This document shows, piece after piece, positions 7,724 through 12,750 of a stretch of DNA of 12,750 nucleotides. Numbering within the stretch: the stretch's first letter is position 1; each line of letters begins with the position of its first letter. Both the position numbers and the translations under genes were made by a program. Source of the DNA: Desulfoprunum sp. (GTDB lineage Bacteria > Desulfobacterota > Desulfobulbia > Desulfobulbales > Desulfocapsaceae); NCBI GenBank assembly GCA_030696435.1, contig JAUYSF010000392.1, positions 1-12,750 of the forward strand. Reading direction: 5' to 3'. The notes beneath the pieces are model-generated. The model saw only the letters and a list, made by a program, of their open reading frames with translations, had not been told where the DNA came from and did no database searches.

Positions 7724-8221
7724 TTACGTCCTGCCTTCGTTTTTAGCGGTCATGATCTCCGATTCCTGATCCAACAATTCACCCAAGGCCTTGGCGGTTT
7801 CTCCGACAATAGTAATGCAGTGCTGACGGCGGCCCTCAGGATTTCTGTAAAAATCCTTGACCTGATCTCGATCCATCCAATCTACTCGGGCAATCTGGCA
7901 ACAGTTGATGCCGCCGTATGGTGTGGCCAATGCCTCGAAATTTTTCAGGACTGTCTTGGTAGCGGCCCACATCCGGGGATTTTCCTTTTCCGCGAGGCTT
8001 CCCCGGCTGTATAAGCTGCCGATTACGCTGACAGCACCCACCAGGGCACCGCAAATGTTGCCGGTACCGCCGATACCGCCGCCAAATGCGCCCAGAGCCT
8101 TAATTATCGAAGTATCGGTAATGCCAAGTTTTTCCATGCCGACCATGGCCACCACCTGGCTGCAATGCATCCGTTGTTTGAAAAGCTCAATTGCCTTCTC
8201 CCTCATTTCATCCGACAGCAT
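7724..8221 (-). CDS. C_GCAxxG_C_C family protein
   Basis: A 165-residue protein of the cysteine-motif family named for its C...GCAxxG...C...C pattern. Visible cysteines are C20 (HCSQ), C57 (in the glycine-rich GGIGGTGNICGALVG), C107/C108 (INCC) and C135 (HC near the C-terminus). Length and order of motifs fit a full-length member. The function is not established; conserved cysteines suggest redox or metal-cluster chemistry, and members are common in anaerobes. A strong GGAGGAAAG lies just before the ATG. It is transcribed alone. Its upstream region now abuts repeat copy A, so its promoter may lie in or be altered by that repeat; TATAAA near 8264 (minus strand) is a weak -10 candidate. Confidence 0.85.
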   Translation of the reverse strand: MLSDEMREKAIELFKQRMHCSQVVAMVGMEKLGITDTSIIKALGAFGGGIGGTGNICGALVGAVSVIGSLYSRGSLAEKENPRMWAATKTVLKNFEALATPYGGINCCQIARVDWMDRDQVKDFYRNPEGRRQHCITIVGETAKALGELLDQESEIMTAKNEGRT

Positions 8222-8269
8222 TCTTTCCTCCAGACTTTGCGTTTAAAACTGGAACACCACATTTTTTAT

Positions 8270-8431
8270 ATGTAGCCGATTTGTCGAGGGATCGCACCGC
8301 GTTTTCAATCATGGATGAGTAGAACAATCCGTGGGCTGGGGAGGTAGATAGGAGAAAACCTTCTATGCTCTCCCACCAGTAGCCATTTGCCGCAAATTTG
8401 TGATGTCCCTCAGCGGCGGTGCCCCGAAGAA
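8270..8431. repeat. 162-bp direct repeat, copy A (AraC-gene 3' end plus downstream flank)
   Basis: Matches 10318-10479 in the same orientation without gaps. I count about 7 differences in 162 bp (about 96% identity), several clustered at the right end. It contains the last 22 codons and stop of an AraC-family gene and the 93 bp that follow it. Confidence 0.9.
8363..8431 (-). pseudogene. 3' fragment of an AraC-family regulator gene
   Basis: The minus strand reads PPLRDITNLRQMATGGRA and stop. This is the same C-terminus as the intact regulator ending at 10411, with one V-to-A change. The frame has no start and is cut off on its upstream side where the inverted repeat GGGGTCAAGA begins. It is a by-product of the repeat and cannot be functional alone. 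Confidence 0.85.
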
Positions 8432-8457
8432 GGGGTCAAGAAGAAGGTGACCCCTTC
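8429..8457. repeat. REP-like hairpin with GGGGTCA core
   Basis: Perfect 10-bp stem (GAAGGGGTCA / TGACCCCTTC) around a 9-base loop, starting at the edge of repeat copy A. Its left arm begins the 10-bp GGGGTCAAGA that recurs inverted at 10264-10273. GGGGTCA-cored palindromes are a feature of some REP/RAYT-associated elements in proteobacteria; that affiliation is inference. Confidence 0.6.
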
Positions 8458-8481
8458 ACCCATGGACATACTCCTGTCATT

Positions 8482-8520
8482 GGCGGAGTGGGGTCGCGAA
8501 GCAACGGACCCCACTCCGCC
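8482..8520. repeat. Strong hairpin downstream of the VOC gene
   Basis: Perfect 14-bp stem (GGCGGAGTGGGGTC / GACCCCACTCCGCC) with an 11-base loop, starting 7 bp past the VOC stop codon on the minus strand. The T-tract lies before the hairpin on that strand, not after it, so it is not a textbook intrinsic terminator. It may protect the 3' end of the VOC message or be a REP-like unit, since it shares the GGGGTC core of the preceding hairpin. Confidence 0.65.
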
Positions 8521-8527
8521 CAAAAAA

Positions 8528-8962
8528 TCAACCTGCCATTGCCGCTATACGCCGCTGAAGTTCCTCGGGCGAAACCTCCTCGACGCGTGTCGCCAAATGC
8601 CAGATATTGCCGAAGCGGTCATGCACCGTGGCCATGCGGTCGCCCCAAAACTGGTCGGTAGGCGCCATTGCCGAACTGGCCCCGGCCGCAAGCGCGCGCT
8701 GGTACACGGTATCAACCTCCCCCATGTAGAGATAGAAGGCACCACCCATCGGTTTGCACTCTCCCTGCGGTTCACCCAGCATGATGACCGAATCGCCGAC
8801 AATCACCTCGGCATGACCGATAGTCCCATCGGGCTGAGTGATGCGCTCCTTTTCACGGGCCGCGAAGGCCTGCTTGAGGAACTCGATCAAATCCGCCGCG
8901 CCAGCGACGGTCAGATAGGGGGTGATGGTATGGTAGCCTGCCGGAATCGTATTGGTTTTCAT
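8528..8962 (-). CDS. VOC (glyoxalase/bleomycin resistance, PhnB-like) family protein
   Basis: A 144-residue single-chain VOC protein. The N-terminal half begins ITPYLTVAGAADLIEFLKQA, followed by GHAEVIVGDSVIMLGE. The second half has a FYLYMGEVDTVYQRALAAGA segment, then FWGDRMATVHDRFGNIWHLA, the usual paired beta-alpha-beta modules. I chose the ATG at 8962 because GGGAG lies 8 bp upstream; the ATG at 8977 overlaps that site. Histidines in GYH and GHAE and the WHLA segment could provide metal ligands, but substrate and metal cannot be assigned. It lies 122 bp downstream of the WYL regulator on the same strand, an arrangement often seen where such a regulator controls a VOC gene. Confidence 0.85.
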   Translation of the reverse strand: MKTNTIPAGYHTITPYLTVAGAADLIEFLKQAFAAREKERITQPDGTIGHAEVIVGDSVIMLGEPQGECKPMGGAFYLYMGEVDTVYQRALAAGASSAMAPTDQFWGDRMATVHDRFGNIWHLATRVEEVSPEELQRRIAAMAG

Positions 8963-9012
8963 GTTTATTTCTCCCATTGGTTTGTGGTGGTGAGCCTTAT
9001 GCTCATGCCTCC

Positions 9013-9053
9013 ATCATACCCGAGACCATTGTCAGATCCTGTCAGGAGTGTCA
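9013..9053 (-). promoter_or_regulatory. Candidate promoter and operator of the VOC gene
   Basis: On the minus strand TATGAT (9013-9018) is a good -10 box. Upstream are three TGACA/TGTCA elements at 9030-9034, 9040-9044 and 9049-9053 (plus strand TGTCA), spaced 10 and 9 bp, about one helical turn. They overlap the -35 position, which otherwise lacks a consensus hexamer, so they may be the binding site of the adjacent WYL regulator. Seen by inspection only. Confidence 0.4.
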
Positions 9054-9084
9054 TCCGCCACGTACGTTTTCGCCCGGAATCAGA

Positions 9085-9780
9085 TTATCCGCTATCGCGC
9101 ACCCCGATGATGTGACGCAGATAGTGGGCGATGCTGATCTCCTCGGTCGGGTTGAATTGTTCCGCCAGCACCTCCAGGGACTCGATGCGATCGAAACGAA
9201 AATTTCGGTAATCACGGCGCAGCTCGCACCAGGCCAGTAGGGTCCACACGCCACTCCAACCGACCATGGCCAGCGGCCACAGGATCCGTTCGCTGCGCAG
9301 CTGTTTTTCGTCCCGGTAAAAGGCCCGAATCTTATGGTGCTGCTCGCAAGCCCGGCGCAGGCGGCCATGCACCTCGCGCAAAGGGTCGTCACTTTCCATG
9401 ATCGGGATGCGGTAGGGCTGCTGTTCCGCATGCCGTTTGAGCTGCTCGGTCAGCACCGAGCGGATCTTCAGTTCCGCGGTTCTCGCCCCCTGCGCCAGAT
9501 CCTTGTCGGTGAAGGCCTGCACCATACGGCTGCCGACGATCAGCGCTTGGAGCTCGTCGGGGTTGAAGAGAAGCGGCGGCAGGTGATTGCCCGGACGGAT
9601 CATATAGCCGACGCCGGGTTCGCCGGTCACCGGCACGCCCGCCATGATGAGGGACTGTACGTCACGATACACGGTGCGCGGCGAGATGTGCATAAGCTCG
9701 GCAATCGTCTCGGCCGTTATGGCCGTGCGCCGCGAACGCAGCAACAGCGTCAGTTCAAACAGACGTTCGGCCTTGGTCAT
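9085..9780 (-). CDS. YafY-type transcriptional regulator (HTH_11 + WYL domain)
   Basis: A 231-residue DNA-binding regulator. Residues 1-60 form a winged helix-turn-helix (AETIAELMHISPRTVYRDVQ, then GVGY in the wing). Residues about 135-215 form a WYL ligand-binding domain (IRAFYRDEKQLRSERILWPL, GVWTLLAWCELRRDYRNFRF), with the name-giving triad reading WTL here. Length matches stand-alone YafY-like regulators. I chose the ATG at 9780; a longer frame to 9879 is only a shadow of AraC-derived DNA. There is no Shine-Dalgarno before 9780, but the AraC remnant frame ends in an ATGA overlap, which suggests translational coupling. It probably controls the VOC gene. GC content is clearly above that of the polysaccharide operon. 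Confidence 0.85.
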   Translation of the reverse strand: MTKAERLFELTLLLRSRRTAITAETIAELMHISPRTVYRDVQSLIMAGVPVTGEPGVGYMIRPGNHLPPLLFNPDELQALIVGSRMVQAFTDKDLAQGARTAELKIRSVLTEQLKRHAEQQPYRIPIMESDDPLREVHGRLRRACEQHHKIRAFYRDEKQLRSERILWPLAMVGWSGVWTLLAWCELRRDYRNFRFDRIESLEVLAEQFNPTEEISIAHYLRHIIGVRDSG

Positions 9781-9920
9781 GGCAATTGATCGCCGACTAG
9801 CAAGCGGCAGATGATTTCCCGCCGGAAAAGTGCCGGACCCAGCACCGCGCTTGTGAAGAGCTCGCCCTTGTCGGTCCATCGGGCAATGCTCTTTCCTAAA
9901 ACTTCGAGTGCAGTTTGCAT
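9777..9920 (-). pseudogene. Internally deleted 5' remnant of a second AraC-family regulator gene (47 codons)
   Basis: The frame starts like the intact regulator: LGKSIARWTDKGEL is shared and residues 1-35 align without gaps. After RRE it jumps to IICRLLVGDQ, matching intact residues 165-174 (IIYRLLIGDQ), then ends LP-stop. An in-frame deletion therefore removed the equivalent of residues 36-164, with a short CGGGA shared at both breakpoints. A second break after GDQ joins it to the WYL gene, whose ATG overlaps its stop (ATGA). All DNA-binding residues are gone. It may survive as a leader peptide that delivers ribosomes to the WYL start. Confidence 0.75.
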
Positions 9921-10169
9921 ACTGGTGCCCTCAACCCCGTTCTTGATTGCGTGATCTCACATGGGCTTCTCGGCTTGTATATTGCCAAGGCCTCTTCTGC
10001 ATTACAACAATTACAGGTGCTCTCGGACGATCAGGCAAAAAAAGACCAGGATTAGTCTGCCGGCCCTGATTCGTTCCGCATTACTCTCTTTGCATCAACA
10101 AGGTGGCAATTGGATTCGAGCAAAATCCACGAAATAGACTGGGGCTCATCATATCAAAGGAGAATCACA
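9921..10169. promoter_or_regulatory. Remnant divergent AraC-AKR control region (paralogous copy)
   Basis: Exactly 249 bp between the ATG of the AraC remnant and the ATG of the AKR remnant, the same length as the intact pair's intergenic region, and about 80% identical by gapless hand alignment (about 49 mismatches). Conserved blocks include GCATTACAACAATT (10009-10022 region), CGGACGATCAGGCAA (10024-10038) and the GGAGAATCACA before the AKR ATG. Its leftward promoter probably now drives the WYL and VOC genes; the rightward one reads into a dead AKR fragment. Confidence 0.65.
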
Positions 10170-10280
10170 ATGTTCAAGCGCAAATCAGGAAACAGCAACC
10201 TGGAAGTATCGGCCCCCGGGCTTGGCTGTATAGTCAGGAAGGATCTTTTAATGGGTGACCCCATCTTGACCCCATCATAA
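10170..10280 (+). pseudogene. 5' remnant of a second aldo/keto reductase gene
   Basis: The ATG has the same AAAGGAG site as the intact reductase. Codons 2-20 ([18 protein letters not shown]) match the intact start ([18 protein letters not shown]). Similarity ends near 10232, and the frame then runs through unrelated sequence to a TAA at 10280, giving 36 codons. None of the catalytic residues remain. Confidence 0.8.
10256..10277 (+). repeat. Two tandem 11-bp repeats (TGACCCCATCW)
   Basis: TGACCCCATCT is followed directly by TGACCCCATCA. The pair contains TCTTGACCCC (10264-10273), the inverse of GGGGTCAAGA at 8432, and marks the right end of the segment that carries the VOC and WYL genes. Confidence 0.7.
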
Positions 10281-10317
10281 CTAAACAACCACCGATTAGA
10301 AGTCGGTGGTTGTTTAG
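10281..10317. terminator. Hairpin, probable bidirectional terminator
   Basis: Perfect 15-bp stem (CTAAACAACCACCGA / TCGGTGGTTGTTTAG) with a 7-base loop. The GC-rich inner stem is flanked by an A-rich left and a T-rich right arm, the shape of a two-way intrinsic terminator. It lies about 95 bp past the intact AraC stop on the minus strand and directly past the AKR remnant on the plus strand. It could instead be the end structure of a small mobile element, since it abuts repeat copy B exactly. Confidence 0.55.
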
Positions 10318-10479
10318 ATGTAGCCGATTTGTCGAGGGATCGCACCGCGTTTTCAATCATGGATGAGTGGAACAATCCGTGGGCTGGGGAGGTAAATAGG
10401 AGAAAACCTTCTATGCCCTCCCACCAGTAACCATTTGCCGCAAATTTGTGATGTCCCTCAGCGGCGGGGCTCCGAATAA
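10318..10479. repeat. 162-bp direct repeat, copy B (within and downstream of the intact AraC gene)
   Basis: Partner of 8270-8431, offset 2048 bp. This copy is continuous with the intact regulator gene, so it is the likely donor or resident copy; the left copy is cut off from its gene. Confidence 0.9.
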
Positions 10480-11313
10480 ACGACTGTATTCGCGGCTGAA
10501 TTGGGAAGTGCTTTCATAGCCGACCTGAAACGCTGCGGTTGTTGCATCCAGAGGTTCGATAAGCATCAACCGGCGCGCTTCATTCAACCGCAACAATTTT
10601 TGAAACTGCAGCGGGCTCATGGCTGTCAGCGCTCGAAAATGATGGTGGAAGGTTGATGCGCTCATATTGACTTGCTTGGCGAGGTCTTCAATACGTATCG
10701 GCCTCGTGTAGTTATCCTTCAACCAATCGATCACCCGTGCTATCTGATGCCCCTGACTCCCCGCCGAGGCAATCTGGCGCAGACGAGCACCTTGATCACC
10801 TATAAGTAAACGATAAATGATTTCCCGTTGGATGATCGGGGCAAGGATGGGAATGTCCTGCTGTTCTGCAAGCAAGTCGATCAGTCGTTGAAAAGCGGTG
10901 AGCAGCGGCAATGTCACCTCGCCGGTCGCCATTCCACGGCTCGACTGCTGCTGACGCGGCGGGGGAAGATTGCTGTCCACCATCAATTGAGAAATCTCCC
11001 GCAGATCAAGCTTGAGCCTGAGCCCTAAGAAAGGCTTCTCCCGACTCGCCTCGATAATTTGCATCACCGTGGGCAGATGCACTGAGGTGATCAGATAATG
11101 GTGAGTGTCATACACATAGGTGTCATCTCCCAGCAGCACGCGCTTGGCCCCTTGGGCGACCAGGCAGATGCTCGGTTCGTACATGCCGCTTATCGGCTCG
11201 GTCGGTTCCTCCCGTCGAAAAAGTGCCAAGTCCGGGAGTGCGGTTGTGTACAGCTCGCCCTTGTCGGTCCATCGGGCAATGCTCTTTCCTAAATATTCGA
11301 CTACAGCTTCCAT
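10411..11313 (-). CDS. AraC-family transcriptional regulator (AraC_N + HTH_18)
   Basis: A 300-residue regulator. Residues about 25-180 form the AraC_N-type cupin-like sensor half (SICLVAQGAKRVLLGDDTYV, HHYLITSVHLPTVMQI). Residues about 195-290 hold two helix-turn-helix motifs (IRIEDLAKQVNMSASTFHHH and the AFQVGYESTSQFSREYSRLF signature). Length is normal for the YqhC-like group, which often sits divergent to an oxidoreductase gene. GAGGG lies 7 bp before the ATG. It is divergent from the aldo/keto reductase across 249 bp and probably activates it in response to an aldehyde or other electrophile; the inducer is inferred from the group, not seen. Its 3' end is duplicated at 8363-8431. Confidence 0.9.
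   Translation of the reverse strand: MEAVVEYLGKSIARWTDKGELYTTALPDLALFRREEPTEPISGMYEPSICLVAQGAKRVLLGDDTYVYDTHHYLITSVHLPTVMQIIEASREKPFLGLRLKLDLREISQLMVDSNLPPPRQQQSSRGMATGEVTLPLLTAFQRLIDLLAEQQDIPILAPIIQREIIYRLLIGDQGARLRQIASAGSQGHQIARVIDWLKDNYTRPIRIEDLAKQVNMSASTFHHHFRALTAMSPLQFQKLLRLNEARRLMLIEPLDATTAAFQVGYESTSQFSREYSRLFGAPPLRDITNLRQMVTGGRA

Positions 11314-12750
<1,437 letters not shown>

Larger units (their letters stand above)
8432..10317. mobile_element. Putative inserted cassette carrying VOC and WYL genes plus AraC/AKR remnants
   Basis: The segment has GGGGTCAAGA at its left edge (8432-8441) and its inverse TCTTGACCCC near its right edge (10264-10273), and it is flanked by the 162-bp direct repeats. 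Inside are two intact genes (VOC, WYL regulator) and broken ends of an AraC-AKR divergent pair about 80% identical to the intact pair. No transposase is present, so the segment was either moved in trans or arose by recombination. The boundary at 10317 is drawn at the end of the terminal hairpin. Confidence 0.4.

Noticed and set aside
7367..8014. Plus-strand 215-codon frame
   Set aside because: Only its first half resembles a transposase; the rest is antisense to the well-supported C_GCAxxG_C_C gene and has no family features.
8482..8520. Hairpin as an intrinsic terminator of the VOC gene
   Set aside because: On the minus strand the T-run precedes the hairpin and no T-run follows it; on the plus strand it is followed by A's.
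9781..9879. N-terminal extension of the WYL regulator to 9879
   Set aside because: The extra 33 residues are an out-of-frame reading of AraC-derived DNA and precede the normal HTH start of this family.

Overview
The window looks like chromosomal DNA of a Gram-negative bacterium. Outer-membrane barrel, periplasmic TPR and c-di-GMP effector genes argue for a diderm. A C_GCAxxG_C_C-family gene, common in anaerobes, hints at a strict anaerobe such as a member of the Desulfuromonadota/Desulfobacterota; that placement is a low-confidence inference. Base composition is uneven: the polysaccharide operon is moderate in GC, while the regulator/VOC block and the aldo-keto reductase are clearly richer.

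Left half (1-7060, all minus strand): a compact six-gene exopolysaccharide operon, read right to left. The order is a PilZ c-di-GMP receptor with complete binding motifs, a STAS (SpoIIAA/SypA-like) switch protein, a membrane-anchored TPR protein, a secreted TPR protein, a 949-residue TPR plus outer-membrane beta-barrel exporter, and a cellulose-synthase-like GT2 synthase cut by the window edge. The genes are separated by 20-42 bp or overlap by ATGA. No BcsB, BcsZ, PelF/G, alginate or PNAG accessory gene is visible, so this does not match a standard named system within the window. An extended -10 box about 160 bp upstream is the best promoter candidate. The likely logic is that c-di-GMP (PilZ) and a phospho-switch (STAS) gate a synthase feeding a TPR conduit to an outer-membrane pore.

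Middle (7240-8221): a frameshifted, truncated transposase remnant on the plus strand, then an intact C_GCAxxG_C_C-family gene on the minus strand.

Right half (8270-12750): a rearranged region. An intact divergent pair, an AraC-type regulator (minus) and an aldo/keto reductase (plus), shares a 249-bp intergenic region. To its left lies a roughly 1.9-kb segment holding a VOC protein, a YafY-type WYL regulator, a 47-codon AraC remnant, a second 249-bp intergenic region (about 80% identical, gapless by hand count) and the first ~20 codons of a second aldo/keto reductase. This segment is bounded by a 10-bp inverted repeat (GGGGTCAAGA) and, outside that, by 162-bp direct repeats of the AraC gene's 3' end (about 96% identical). 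The simplest reading is that a cassette from a diverged paralogous AraC-AKR locus was inserted next to the resident pair, leaving a 162-bp duplication. The last 180 bp hold a short degenerate repeat and a candidate ribosome binding site for a gene starting beyond the window.
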